Assembly (NCBI RefSeq): GCF_000828895.1
Contig: NZ_AP014568.1
Coordinates: forward strand, 409,699-473,698
DNA from: Serpentinimonas raichei
GTDB taxonomy: Bacteria > Pseudomonadota > Gammaproteobacteria > Burkholderiales > Burkholderiaceae_C
Reading direction: 5' to 3'
DNA: 64,000 nucleotides
Shown here piece after piece: positions 16,110 to 24,937 of this stretch. Position 1 is the first letter of the stretch. Each line of letters starts with the position of its first letter. Below the pieces are notes generated by a model that worked only from the letters and a program-made list of their open reading frames with translations, ran no database searches and was not told the origin of the DNA. Made by a program: the position numbers and the translations under genes.

Positions 16110-17624
16110 ATGGACTTTGAACTCAAAACCCTCACGCTGCCACAAGCCACCGACGTGGCCGCTGACGCTTTGATCCTGCTCTGGCCCGATCGTGCCGATG
16201 CCGATGCCGATGCCAACACCGATTTGGCGCAATGGGCGCGCGCCGCCGTGGCCGACGCCGACATCGAGCAGGCCGTGGGCAGCGTGTTGCTGGCGCACCG
16301 CCTGCCCGGGGTGCAGGCGCGCAAGGTGGCGCTGGTGCGCAGCGGCGATGGCAGCCCAGCCGCCACGCGCAAGGCGGTGCTGGCGGCAATGGCCGCGCTC
16401 AAGCTCGGCAGCGCCCAGCGCTTGCTGCTGTGGGCGGGTGACGTCAGCGCCGGGGCGCTGGCGGCGCTGCTGCAGGCCACCGCCGAGGCCAGCTACAGCT
16501 ACACCCACACCAAGCCCAAGGCGAAGGCGCGCACCCTGCAAAGCGTGACGGTCGGGGTGCGCGATGCGGCGGCGCTGCAAGCGGCTCTGGCCCAGGCCCA
16601 GGCCTGCGTGAAGGGGGTGGAATGGGCCAAGGAATGGGCCAACCGCCCGCCCAACCACGCCACCCCCACGCGGCTGGCCGAGGCGGCGCAGCAGTTGGCG
16701 CAAGGCAAACGCTTGCAGGTCGAGGTGCTGGGCCCCCAAGAAGTGGCCAAGCTGGGCATGGGGGCCTACTTGGCGGTGGCACAGGGCTCGCAAGAGCCGC
16801 TGCGCTTCATCGTGCTCAAGTACCAGGGCGCACCCAAGGCCAGTGCGCCGGTGGTGCTGGTGGGCAAGGGCATCACCTTCGATACCGGCGGCATCAGCCT
16901 CAAGCCCGGCCCCGAGATGGACGAGATGAAGTTCGACATGGGCGGTGCCGCCGCCGTGCTGGGCACCTTTGTGGCGCTGGCCGAGCTGCAACCGGCGCTC
17001 AACGTGATCGGGCTGGTACCCTGCTGCGAAAACATGCCCGACGGGCGCGCCGTCAAGCCCGGCGATGTGGTCACCAGCCTGAGCGGGCAGACGATCGAAA
17101 TCCTCAACACCGACGCCGAAGGGCGGCTGATTTTGTGCGACGCGCTCACCTACGCAGCGCGCTTCAAGCCGCGCGCCCTGATCGACGTGGCCACCCTCAC
17201 CGGGGCTTGCGTGATCGCGCTGGGCAATCTGCGCGCCGGCCTCTACAGCAACCGCGACGAACTGGCGCAGGCCCTGCAAGCGGCGGGCGACGCCACGCTG
17301 GACCCGTGCTGGCGCATGCCGCTCGACGACGAATATGAAGAAGGCTTGAAATCCAACTTCGCCGACATGGCCAACATCGCTGGCCGCCCGGCCGGTTCGG
17401 TGACGGCGGCCAAGTTCCTGCAAAAATTCGTCGCCCCCGAGCAAGCGTGGGCGCATTTGGATATTGCGGGCGTAGCTTGGAAGAGCGGCGCCAGCAAAGG
17501 GGCCACCGGCCGCCCGGTGGCCTTGCTGCTGCAGTACCTGCTCGACGAGGCGGCGCGCATGGCCAAGGAATCGGTTCCTATGCCCAAGGCCGCCGCCGCA
17601 GGCGCCAAGCGGGGCAAGCGCTGA
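16110..17624 (+). CDS. pepA: Cytosol leucyl aminopeptidase (M17)
   Basis: 504 residues. Hexameric dizinc/manganese exopeptidase that removes N-terminal amino acids; PepA in enterobacteria also binds DNA in site-specific recombination. The catalytic domain holds the metal ligands in [10 protein letters not shown] (about 253-262), the [10 protein letters not shown] segment (about 275-284), and the signature NTDAEGRL at 333-340. The N-terminal macro-like domain occupies about 1-170. Divergent from lptF and followed 65 bp later by holC, which is a conserved order. Confidence 0.95.
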   Translation: MDFELKTLTLPQATDVAADALILLWPDRADADADANTDLAQWARAAVADADIEQAVGSVLLAHRLPGVQARKVALVRSGDGSPAATRKAVLAAMAALKLGSAQRLLLWAGDVSAGALAALLQATAEASYSYTHTKPKAKARTLQSVTVGVRDAAALQAALAQAQACVKGVEWAKEWANRPPNHATPTRLAEAAQQLAQGKRLQVEVLGPQEVAKLGMGAYLAVAQGSQEPLRFIVLKYQGAPKASAPVVLVGKGITFDTGGISLKPGPEMDEMKFDMGGAAAVLGTFVALAELQPALNVIGLVPCCENMPDGRAVKPGDVVTSLSGQTIEILNTDAEGRLILCDALTYAARFKPRALIDVATLTGACVIALGNLRAGLYSNRDELAQALQAAGDATLDPCWRMPLDDEYEEGLKSNFADMANIAGRPAGSVTAAKFLQKFVAPEQAWAHLDIAGVAWKSGASKGATGRPVALLLQYLLDEAARMAKESVPMPKAAAAGAKRGKR

Positions 17625-17689
17625 ATGCGTCTGTCCACCAAGCCCACCCCTTGGGCGGCTGCTGAGGCCGCAACGGCCACGCCTGCACG

Positions 17690-18148
17690 ATGAACGCCAT
17701 TGCTTTTCACTTCAATGTGCCGGCCCCCGTGCCCTACCTGTGCCGCTTGCTGCGCAAGGCCACCCATGCCGGCCAGCGCGCATGGGTCTTGTTGCCGCCT
17801 GCGCTGGCGCACGAGCTCGACGTTGCGCTCTGGACCTTTGCCCCAGAGGAGTTCATCGCCCATGCGCGCCACGCAACGGTCGAGGCCGAGGAGTCGGGGC
17901 AAGTGGGCTCAGGCCAGTGCTTGTGGCAGCGTTCGCCGGTGGTGCTGGCGGCCCAGTTGATCCCGCAAGCCAGCGACTGGCCGTTGCTGATCAACCTGCT
18001 GGAGCCGGTGCCAGAGGGTTTCGAGCGCTTCGGGCGCCTGATCGAAATCGTGCCGCAAGACGAGGCACTCAAGCAAGCCGCGCGGCTGCGCTGGCGCCAT
18101 TACAGCCAGCTCGGTCTGGCGCTCAAGCACCACGACGCCGCTGCATGA
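17690..18148 (+). CDS. holC: DNA polymerase III subunit chi
   Basis: 152 residues. Chi subunit of the clamp-loader complex; it links the polymerase III holoenzyme to single-strand binding protein through HolD. The opening AIAFHFNVP, the YLCRLLRKATHAGQRAWVL region, and the later LWTFAPEEFIAHA match the family. The conserved pepA-holC order supports the call. No clear terminator hairpin was seen in the 57 bp before the convergent SWIB gene. Confidence 0.9.
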   Translation: MNAIAFHFNVPAPVPYLCRLLRKATHAGQRAWVLLPPALAHELDVALWTFAPEEFIAHARHATVEAEESGQVGSGQCLWQRSPVVLAAQLIPQASDWPLLINLLEPVPEGFERFGRLIEIVPQDEALKQAARLRWRHYSQLGLALKHHDAAA

Positions 18149-18205
18149 GGGTGCAGCGGCCGCGGGGCTGAGGGCCAAGGGCTGATGATGACGAGGGCTG
18201 GGCGA

Positions 18206-18631
18206 TCAGGACAGTTGCGTGCTGATCAGCTTGGTCATCTCAAACATCGACACCTGAGGCTTGACGAAAATCGGCTGCAGCTTGGCGTCGGCGTTGATCA
18301 TGCGCTTGTTGGCCGGGTCTTGCAGTTTGTGTTTTTTGATGTATTCCCACACCTTTTTGGTCACTTCGGTGCGTGGCATGGGTTTGCTGCCGATCACCGC
18401 GGCCAAGGCAGCGCTGGGGGTCATGGGCTTCATGAAGGCCGCATTGGGGGTGCGCTTGGCGGGCGCATCGGCGGCGGCCGGGGCGGGAGCGCTGACCTTG
18501 GGGGCAGCTACCTTGGTGGCGGCCGCTTTGGGAGCGGCTTTTGCAGCCGGTGCAGCGGCGCTGGGTGCTGGGGCAGCAGCAGCTTGGGTGGTGGGAGCCT
18601 TCGCAGCAGGAGCTTTTTTTGCAGTTGCCAT
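18206..18631 (-). CDS. SWIB/MDM2-domain protein with Ala/Pro/Lys-rich N-terminal region
   Basis: 141 residues. The N-terminal 60 residues are low-complexity Ala/Pro/Lys, resembling histone-H1-like tails, and probably disordered and positively charged. The C-terminal 75 residues form a SWIB domain (FMKPMTPSAALAAVIG, then TEVTKKVWEYIKKHKLQDP and INADAKLQPIF). SWIB domains occur in eukaryotic chromatin remodelling factors and in a set of bacterial proteins whose role is not well settled; a nucleoid-associated function is an inference from the basic tail. ATG at 18631 is chosen, giving the usual MATAKKAPAAK opening. Convergent with holC. Confidence 0.85.
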   Translation of the reverse strand: MATAKKAPAAKAPTTQAAAAPAPSAAAPAAKAAPKAAATKVAAPKVSAPAPAAADAPAKRTPNAAFMKPMTPSAALAAVIGSKPMPRTEVTKKVWEYIKKHKLQDPANKRMINADAKLQPIFVKPQVSMFEMTKLISTQLS

Positions 18632-18781
18632 TTGTTGAATCCTTCTGTGGGTTGGTCTTCGCCACGGCAGCGGCATATTGCCATGCGCAGCGCCTTGGCA
18701 TCCTAAACCGAAAGTGGGTCATTTGGCCGACACGAAGCGGCAATTTTTTTGTCATTGTGCGGCGCTGCCAAGCCGCGTGGC

Positions 18782-19663
18782 TTAAGGCGCGCGCAGGCCT
18801 TGGTAGAGCATGAACGCGGCCAGCGCGTAGAGCACCAGCGCGAACAGGCGCTTGAGGGGCTTGACCGGCAGCGCATGCGCCGCCCGTGCGCCCAGCGGGG
18901 CGCCGAGCACGCTGGCCAGCGCAATCACCAGCAGGGCGGGCAGAAAAATGTAGCCCAAAGAGGCGTCGGGCAAGCCGGCAACCCTTTGCCCGGCCAGCGC
19001 ATAGCCGGCTGAGTTGGCCAGCGCGATCGGAAAGCCCAGTGCGGCGCTGGTGGCCACCGCCTGGTGCATGGCGACGTTGCACCAGACCAGAAACGGCACG
19101 CTGATGAAGCCGCCGCCCGCACCCACCAAGCCCGAGAAAAAGCCGATCCCCCCACCGGCGGCCAACTGGCCCGTGGGGCCAGGCAGGGTGCGGCTGGCGG
19201 CCGGTTTTTTGTCGAGCCACATCTGGGTGGCTGAAAACGCCACAAAAACCGCAAACACCAAGGCCAGGGTTTGGCCACCCAAAGCGGCAAATACACCCAG
19301 GCTGGCCAGCGCCGCACCCAGCACGATGCCGGGCGCCAAGCGGCGCACGATGTCCCAGCGCACCGCCCCGCGCCGGTGGTGCGCGCGCACGCTCGAGAGC
19401 GAGGTGAAGACGATGGTGGCCATGCCGGTGGCAATCGCCATTTTGACCGCCAAGCCCGCTTCGACGCCTTGGTTGGCCATGATGACCGTCAGAAACGGCA
19501 CCAGCACCATGCCGCCGCCTATGCCCAGCAGCCCGGCCAGAAACCCCCCGCAAAGCCCAAGAGCCAGCAGTTGCAGCACCAAGAGCGGGTCGAGCGCAGC
19601 GAAGAAAGACAAGGGGGTTGGGGTTTGGAGGGGCAGACCGGCACAAGACCTTGGGCGCGCCAT
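18782..19663 (-). CDS. TauE/SafE-family sulfite exporter-like permease
   Basis: 293 residues from the ATG at 19663. An in-frame start 12 codons earlier (19699) is possible. About eight hydrophobic helices, with the paired glycine-rich signatures of the family, GFLAGLLGIGGGMVLVP near residue 40 and FFSGLVGAGGGFISVP near 170, which mark the internal duplication. The family exports sulfite, sulfoacetate or related organosulfonates, and many members have no proven substrate. No sulfur-pathway neighbour lies next to it, so the substrate remains open. Confidence 0.85.
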   Translation of the reverse strand: MARPRSCAGLPLQTPTPLSFFAALDPLLVLQLLALGLCGGFLAGLLGIGGGMVLVPFLTVIMANQGVEAGLAVKMAIATGMATIVFTSLSSVRAHHRRGAVRWDIVRRLAPGIVLGAALASLGVFAALGGQTLALVFAVFVAFSATQMWLDKKPAASRTLPGPTGQLAAGGGIGFFSGLVGAGGGFISVPFLVWCNVAMHQAVATSAALGFPIALANSAGYALAGQRVAGLPDASLGYIFLPALLVIALASVLGAPLGARAAHALPVKPLKRLFALVLYALAAFMLYQGLRAP

Positions 19664-19762
19664 AAAAATTAGGTGTCTGCCGCCGGACCGGACCGGCATC
19701 CTGAACGGTCGGGTTCAGGTGGGCCGGGGCAGCGCAGCTTCGGGTTCATCTGACGCGAGACG

Positions 19763-19952
19763 ATCACACCCACTGCACAATGTACCCAGCCCGGGCTCCA
19801 AGAGCATTGGTTCAAGGAAATATAAAGCCCGGCAACGGCGGCAGACGGCTCTATTCTAGACGCAAAAAAACAGAGCAACCCAAGCTTCCGAGTGCCATCA
19901 AGGGCTTTGCCGCGGTGCAGCACATTGGGTTTGAGCGCCGGCAGGTGCGCCC
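19763..19952 (-). ncRNA. ssrS: 6S RNA (candidate)
   Basis: A 305-bp gap without a gene lies directly downstream of zapA, the usual place of 6S RNA in proteobacteria. On the minus strand it contains the 6S-like element CCTTGAACC (complement of 19809-19817). The ends can pair: CGCACC-TGC (about 19949-19941) with GCA..GGTGTG (about 19775-19765), giving a closing stem. The implied length is about 186 nt, which is normal for 6S RNA (about 184 in E. coli). 6S RNA binds housekeeping RNA polymerase and reduces its activity in stationary phase. The exact ends are inferred from the pairing. Confidence 0.58.
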
Positions 19953-19968
19953 AAGGGATAGCCTGGGT

Positions 19969-20328
19969 TTAAATCAGCCGCCCGTCTTGGGTCAGCGCCT
20001 GGTCCAGGCGCTCCAGCAGCTGCTGCAGGCGGGTTTCTTGCAAGCGGTCGCTGGGGTCGGTCCATTCACCCGCTTCGGTCTGGCCAAACGAGGTGTTGCG
20101 AAAATTGCCCAGTTCTTTTTGGTGCAACTCATAGGCAATATTGAGTGCGGCCAGCACGGCAATCCGGTCGCGCGCCTTGACCTTGCCGGCATCGCGGATG
20201 CGGCACATGGCGGCATCGACCTTGGTCACCGCTTCGCGCAGCGCAGCCTCGCCACCGGTCGGGCAAGCCAGCAGATAGCTCTGGGCCATGATCTGGACTT
20301 CGATTTGCTTGATGGGGGGCTGATTCAT
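19969..20328 (-). CDS. zapA: Cell division protein ZapA
   Basis: 119 residues. Cytoplasmic FtsZ-ring stabiliser that bundles FtsZ filaments. The opening KQIEVQIMAQSYLLACPTGGE is the conserved ZapA globular head, and the middle (AGKVKARDRIAVLAALNIAYELH) is the first part of the coiled-coil tail. Its start overlaps the upstream zapB-like stop by four bases (20325-20328), and the 6S RNA candidate follows. Confidence 0.93.
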   Translation of the reverse strand: MNQPPIKQIEVQIMAQSYLLACPTGGEAALREAVTKVDAAMCRIRDAGKVKARDRIAVLAALNIAYELHQKELGNFRNTSFGQTEAGEWTDPSDRLQETRLQQLLERLDQALTQDGRLI

Positions 20329-20543
20329 GGGCGGCTGTCGTCGGACTCGGCGGGCAGTTGCTCGATCAGGGCATCAAGCCGTTGGCGCACGGCTTGTGAC
20401 TGCAGGCGCAGCAAATCGCGCTCCTGGCGCAGCGCCTCGACCTGCTGCTGCAACAACTGGTTGGCGCGCAGCAGCTCCTCGTGGCGCAACAGCAGGCGGT
20501 TGACGCGTTCGGAAATATGGTCGATAGAGGTCTGGACGGGCAT
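20325..20543 (-). CDS. ZapB-like coiled-coil cell division protein (TIGR02449-type)
   Basis: 72 residues, predicted to be one continuous heptad-repeat helix (HISERVNRLLLRHEELLRAN onward), rich in Leu, Gln, Arg and Glu. Short coiled-coil proteins of this kind precede zapA in many gamma- and betaproteobacteria and are annotated as ZapB-like or TIGR02449. A role with ZapA at the division ring is likely by context but not provable here. The pair is divergent from the cobalamin riboswitch and operon. Confidence 0.78.
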   Translation of the reverse strand: MPVQTSIDHISERVNRLLLRHEELLRANQLLQQQVEALRQERDLLRLQSQAVRQRLDALIEQLPAESDDSRP

Positions 20544-20609
20544 ACAGCTTGCATTGTAGGCTGCTCTGGGCCCGTCTACAGCCCGTCCGCGCCCTTACAA
20601 TTGCAACTG

Positions 20610-20838
20610 TTGGTGCTCGCTGCGCCTAGTCTGGCGCGGCGGTTAAACGGGAAGCAGGAGGGTTGCGGCCACATGGTCCGAAGCCCAACCTGCGCTGCCC
20701 CCGCAACGGTAAGTGGACGGGCCTCGGCTTCATTTTGAAGCCCGGCCCTGCTGTGTGCCCCTATCAGCCACTGGATGCCCTATGGGTAACCGGGAAGGCG
20801 GCACCGGTCGTTTCCACCAGCCCGGATACCGGCCAACA
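20610..20838 (+). promoter_or_regulatory. Cobalamin (AdoCbl) riboswitch
   Basis: The 5' leader of btuB shows the characteristic elements in order: a GGTGCTC start (20612), the AAACGGGAA-like segment (20644-20652), the B12 box GCTGCCCCCGCAACGGTAA (20694-20712), an AGCCACTG segment (about 20765-20773), GGGAAGGCG (about 20792-20800), and the closing AGCCCGGATACCGGCC (about 20819-20833). This is the class that binds adenosylcobalamin and shuts down expression of uptake and synthesis genes when the cofactor is plentiful. It would control the whole 14-gene block that follows. Confidence 0.94.
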
Positions 20839-20930
20839 GGGTGGTTCGCGCCTGCCAAGGGCGGCGAGCCGTTGCGCCCATGCGCTGCCGGGGATGGTGG
20901 TGCGGGCCTATCTGTGGTGTTTCAATTTTT

Positions 20931-22781
20931 ATGAAAAAGTCTGAACTGCGTGCCCGAGTGGCCGCAATTCCCGTGGCCGTTCTGGGTCTGGCGGGAGCTT
21001 TGGGGGTGTCTGGCGCGGCGGCGCAAGGCACGGAGCTGGAGGCGGTGGTGGTGACGGCCACGCGCACTCCGGTGCCGCCTGATCAACTCGCTGCACAGGT
21101 GGTGGTGATCGACCGAACTGCGATCGAGCAGGCCCAAGGGGCGACGCTGGCGGGTTTGCTGCAACGAGCCGCCGGGGTGCAGATCAGCAGCAGCGGCGGG
21201 CTGGGCAAGGCCTCCACCGTGTTCATCCGCGGCACCGAGGGGCGCCATGTGCTGCTGCTGATCGACGGTGTGCGCTATGGCTCGGCCACCTTGGGCACGC
21301 CGAACTGGGACAACCTGCCGCTGGCGGCGATCGAGCGCATCGAGGTGCTCAAGGGCCCGGCAGCCGCTCTTTACGGCAGCGACGCCGTGGGCGGCGTGGT
21401 GCAGATTTTTACCCGCCGTGGCCAGGAAGGGTTCCATCCCCACGCCGAACTGGGTTTGGGCGCATACGGGCGGCGCAGCGTGGCGCTGGGCGTGGCTGGC
21501 GGGCAGGGTGGCTTGAGCTACCGCTTCGGCGTTTCGAGCCTGCGCGAGAGCGGGTTTTCGGCCACCAATCCGGCCGTACCCTTCGGTTTGCACCACCCAG
21601 ACGCCGATGGTTTCGAGCAAGATGCGTTGGATGCAAGCGTGCGGCTGGCGTTGGCTCCGGGCTGGGCCTTGTCAGCCAACGGGCTGCTGGCCAGTGGCGA
21701 CAACGCCTTCGATTCGGGCTCCGGCGCCTTTGCGGTGCGGGGTTTGACGACCACGCGCGTGCTCGGGCTTGGGCTAGAGCGCACCTGGGCTGCCGGGGCG
21801 CGCACCCAACTGCGCTTGAACCGCGCCGACGACCTGACACGCAACTTCATGTCGGCTACCAACGCCTCGCACATCGACACCCGGCGCCGCCAGTGGACGC
21901 TGCAGCACGATCAGCCGACTGGCCTTGGCACCCTGACCTTGGGTGCGGAACATACCCGCGAGCAGGTCAACAGCAGTGTCGCCTACACGGTGCGCGAGCG
22001 CCGCATCGAGGGCGTGTTCGTCGGTCTGCAAGGCAGCGCTGGGCCGCACGCCTGGCAGGCCAGTGCTCGGCAAGATGACAACTCGCAGTTTGGCTCGGCC
22101 AGCACCGGCTCGCTCGCCTATGCGTTTGAATTTGCCGAAGGCTGGCGCATGCGTGCCGCGCACGGCACCAGTTTTAAGGTCCCCAGTTTCAACCAATTGT
22201 ATTGGCCCGGGTTTGGCAACCCCAGCACCCAACCCGAACGCGGCCGCTCCAGTGAGATCGGGCTGAGTTACGAATTCGGCCAGCAGTCGCTGCAACTGAC
22301 CCGTTTCGAGCAGCGCATCCGCGGCTTCATCACCGCCGCGCCGACGGTGGCCAACGTGCCCCGGGTGCAGATCGACGGCTGGAACCTGGTCTGGCAAGGC
22401 AGCGCAGATGACTGGCGCTGGCGCACCGACCTGGAGTTGCTGGAGGCGCGCAACCGCACCCCGGGGGCCAACTTCGATCGTCAACTGCCGCGCCGCGCCG
22501 AGCAGCAATTGGCTCTGAGCGTGGAGCGGGCCTGGGGCGACGCCTGGTGGTTGGGGGCCCACGCCCTGTTGGTGGGCGAGCGCTTCGACGACGCCGCCAA
22601 CACCCAACGTCTGCCGGGCTACGGCAAGTTGGACCTTAGCGCCGAGCACCAGTTGTCTAGCGACTGGCGGCTGCAACTGCGCCTGAACAACGTGGGCGAC
22701 AAGCGCTATGAAACCGCGCTGGGCTTCAACCAGCCCGGCCGCGCGCTTTTTGCCAGCCTAACATGGCAGCCGCAGCGCTGA
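20931..22781 (+). CDS. btuB: TonB-dependent vitamin B12 outer-membrane receptor
   Basis: 616 residues from ATG 20931; the frame is open further upstream but that part is the riboswitch. It has a signal peptide (MKKSELRARVAAI then a hydrophobic core to GAAAQG), the TonB box-like LEAVVVTATRTPV, the plug domain (about 40-150, with GKASTVFIRGTEGRHVLLLI and IERIEVLKGPAAALYGSDA), and a 22-strand barrel ending in a terminal aromatic-containing strand (FASLTWQPQR). It takes cobalamins and other corrinoids across the outer membrane using TonB energy. It leads the riboswitch-controlled operon. Confidence 0.93.
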   Translation: MKKSELRARVAAIPVAVLGLAGALGVSGAAAQGTELEAVVVTATRTPVPPDQLAAQVVVIDRTAIEQAQGATLAGLLQRAAGVQISSSGGLGKASTVFIRGTEGRHVLLLIDGVRYGSATLGTPNWDNLPLAAIERIEVLKGPAAALYGSDAVGGVVQIFTRRGQEGFHPHAELGLGAYGRRSVALGVAGGQGGLSYRFGVSSLRESGFSATNPAVPFGLHHPDADGFEQDALDASVRLALAPGWALSANGLLASGDNAFDSGSGAFAVRGLTTTRVLGLGLERTWAAGARTQLRLNRADDLTRNFMSATNASHIDTRRRQWTLQHDQPTGLGTLTLGAEHTREQVNSSVAYTVRERRIEGVFVGLQGSAGPHAWQASARQDDNSQFGSASTGSLAYAFEFAEGWRMRAAHGTSFKVPSFNQLYWPGFGNPSTQPERGRSSEIGLSYEFGQQSLQLTRFEQRIRGFITAAPTVANVPRVQIDGWNLVWQGSADDWRWRTDLELLEARNRTPGANFDRQLPRRAEQQLALSVERAWGDAWWLGAHALLVGERFDDAANTQRLPGYGKLDLSAEHQLSSDWRLQLRLNNVGDKRYETALGFNQPGRALFASLTWQPQR

Positions 22782-22787
22782 AAGCCG

Positions 22788-24125
22788 GTGGCCACCTGTC
22801 CCGCTCTTTTGATTGCTGCCCCGGCGTCGGGGCAGGGCAAAACCAGTGTCACCTGCGGCTTGGCGCGTCTGCATGCGCGGGCCGGGCGGCGGGTGCAGGT
22901 ATTCAAGTGCGGCCCTGATTTCCTCGATCCCCAATGGCTGGCACTGGCCAGCGGGCAGCCAGTGGACAATTTGGATCTGTGGATAAATGGCGAGGCCGAT
23001 CTGCGCACACGGCTTTGCCATGCCTCCGAGAGCAATGAGGTGATTTTGATCGAGGGAGTGATGGGTCTGTTCGACGGCGAGCCCAGCGCGGCTGATTTGG
23101 CTCAGATGCTGGGCGTTCCCGTGCTGGCGGTGGTGGATGCCTCGGCCATGGCTCAGACATTTGGTGCCTTGGTGCATGGTTTGCGCCACTATCAGGGCGG
23201 GTTAAAGTGGGCGGGCGCCTTGGCTAACCGGGTGACCAGCGATGGCCATGCCCACGCGCTGCAGGCTTCAGTGACCGCTGGCCACGAGGATCCACTGCAT
23301 GCGGGCTGGTTGGGCGCTTTGCGCTGGGATGCGGCTTTTGCCCTGCCAGAGCGGCACTTGGGCCTGACCGCCGCCAGCGAGCTGCCGGACGCCACGGCTA
23401 GGCTGGATGCCATGGCCGATGCCTTGGCCCTAACGCCTTTGGGTCAATTGGATTTTGTAGAGTGGCAGCGTTGGGCGGTGCGTTTTGACATGCCTGCCGA
23501 AGCGCCACCCGAGACACCGAAACTGCTGGCTGGTCGCACGGTGGCGGTGGCCCAAGATGCAGCCTTTTGCTTCATTTATCCCGCCAATTTGGCAACACTG
23601 GGCGCCTTGGGTGCGCGGGTTATGGCCTTTTCGCCCTTGGCCGACCATGCGCTACCCCCCTGCGACGCCGTCTGGTTACCCGGTGGCTACCCGGAGCTGC
23701 ATGTCGAATCGCTGGCCCGCCTGCAGCGCACCCGGCATGGCTTGGCCGCCCATGTGGCAGCGGGCAAACCGCTGTGGGCTGAATGCGGGGGCATGATGCC
23801 CCTGTTTGAAGGATTGACGCTTGGTGACGGTCGTCGGCACCCCATGTGGAGTTTGTTGCCCGGAGAGGTCACCATGCAGCCACGCCTGGCGGCACTGGGG
23901 TCGCAACAATGGGATACGCCCCATGGCGCCTTGCGCGGGCACAGCTTTCACTACTCAACGGTCGACACCTCCCACCCCCCAGCCGCGCAGACCCAACCTG
24001 CGCGGCGCTTTGGGCGGCCCGAGGCGGTTTACCGCCATGGTGCCTTGCAGGCCAGTTATTTTCACGCATGGTTTGCGTCGTCTCCCAAGGCCACAGCGCA
24101 CCTGTTTTTGCCGGAGGCCGCATGA
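22788..24125 (+). CDS. cobB: Cobyrinic acid a,c-diamide synthase (CbiA/CobB)
   Basis: 445 residues, GTG start at 22788. It amidates the a and c carboxylates of cobyrinic acid (or hydrogenobyrinic acid) using glutamine and ATP. The N-terminal ATPase domain has the P-loop APASGQGKTSVTCGL and the LIEGVMGLFDG segment; the C-terminal class-I-like glutamine amidotransferase domain carries the catalytic cysteine in WAECGGMMPLFEGL (about residue 335) and the late His in ASYFHAWF. It starts seven bp after btuB and shares ATGA with the next gene (24122-24125). Codon use looks somewhat less GC-biased than in cobU or cobT. Confidence 0.93.
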   Translation: MATCPALLIAAPASGQGKTSVTCGLARLHARAGRRVQVFKCGPDFLDPQWLALASGQPVDNLDLWINGEADLRTRLCHASESNEVILIEGVMGLFDGEPSAADLAQMLGVPVLAVVDASAMAQTFGALVHGLRHYQGGLKWAGALANRVTSDGHAHALQASVTAGHEDPLHAGWLGALRWDAAFALPERHLGLTAASELPDATARLDAMADALALTPLGQLDFVEWQRWAVRFDMPAEAPPETPKLLAGRTVAVAQDAAFCFIYPANLATLGALGARVMAFSPLADHALPPCDAVWLPGGYPELHVESLARLQRTRHGLAAHVAAGKPLWAECGGMMPLFEGLTLGDGRRHPMWSLLPGEVTMQPRLAALGSQQWDTPHGALRGHSFHYSTVDTSHPPAAQTQPARRFGRPEAVYRHGALQASYFHAWFASSPKATAHLFLPEAA

Positions 24126-24937
24126 AGCTGCCCGGACCGCAGCGCATTGTCTGTTTGACCGAAGAAACCACGGAGTGGCTGTATCTGCTCGGACAGGAGG
24201 CGCGCATCGTCGGCATCAGCGGCTACACGGTGCGGCCGCGCCGGGCCCGGGAAGAAAAACCCAAGGTGAGTGCTTTTCTGAGTGCCAAGATCGACAAAAT
24301 CCTGGCGCTGGAGCCAGACTGCGTGTTGGGTTTTTCCGACCTGCAGGCGGACATTGCGGCAGCGCTGATCCGCGCCGGGGTGCAGGTGACCGTGTTCAAC
24401 CAGCGCAGCGTGGACGGGATTTTTTCTGTGCTGTATCAAGTGGCGGCGATGGTGGGCTGTGTGGAGCAGGGTCAGCAGCGCATCAAGGCCATGCAGGCCC
24501 AACTCGACGCGATTGCGCAGGCCGCCACCGCGCAGGATGCCGCAGGTTTGCGCCGCCCCAGGGTTTTTTTCGAGGAATGGGACGAGCCCCACATCAGCGC
24601 CATCCGCTGGGTCTCGGAACTGCTGACGCTGGCGGGCGGCCAAGATGTGTTTGCCGAGCTGGCATTGCAGCCCTTGGGCAAAGATCGCATCATTGCCGAT
24701 GGGGCTGAGATCGTGCGGCGTGTGCCCGACATGGTGATCGGTTCGTGGTGTGGCAAGAAATTTCGGGCCGAGAAGGTGGCTGCTCGTGCGGGTTGGGCTG
24801 ACTTGCCGGCCGTGCGCAACGGGCAACTGTTCGAAATCAAGTCGGCCGACATCCTGCAACCCGGCCCTGCGGCTCTGACCGATGGAGTGGCCCAGTTGCA
24901 TCGGTTAATCAATCAGTGGCGCATCCAATATGGCTGA
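24122..24937 (+). CDS. BtuF-like periplasmic-binding-fold protein without a signal peptide
   Basis: 271 residues. The sequence matches class III substrate-binding proteins of the BtuF/FhuD type: the opening RIVCLTEETTEWLYLLG, the LGFSDLQADIAAALIRAGVQV linker region, and the C-terminal lobe with the WVSELLTLAGGQDVF segment and PDMVIGSWCGKKF. Unlike BtuF, it begins straight into the first strand with MKLPGPQRIVCL and has no hydrophobic export signal, so it should stay in the cytoplasm. It overlaps cobB by four bases and cobU by eight, so it is firmly part of the corrinoid operon. A cytosolic corrinoid binder or chaperone is the plausible role; no function is proven. Interior codon use resembles cobB more than cobU. 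Confidence 0.82.
   Translation: MKLPGPQRIVCLTEETTEWLYLLGQEARIVGISGYTVRPRRAREEKPKVSAFLSAKIDKILALEPDCVLGFSDLQADIAAALIRAGVQVTVFNQRSVDGIFSVLYQVAAMVGCVEQGQQRIKAMQAQLDAIAQAATAQDAAGLRRPRVFFEEWDEPHISAIRWVSELLTLAGGQDVFAELALQPLGKDRIIADGAEIVRRVPDMVIGSWCGKKFRAEKVAARAGWADLPAVRNGQLFEIKSADILQPGPAALTDGVAQLHRLINQWRIQYG

Noticed and set aside
20841..20930. Longer btuB start
   Set aside because: The extra sequence overlaps the riboswitch leader and hides the signal peptide that begins at ATG 20931.
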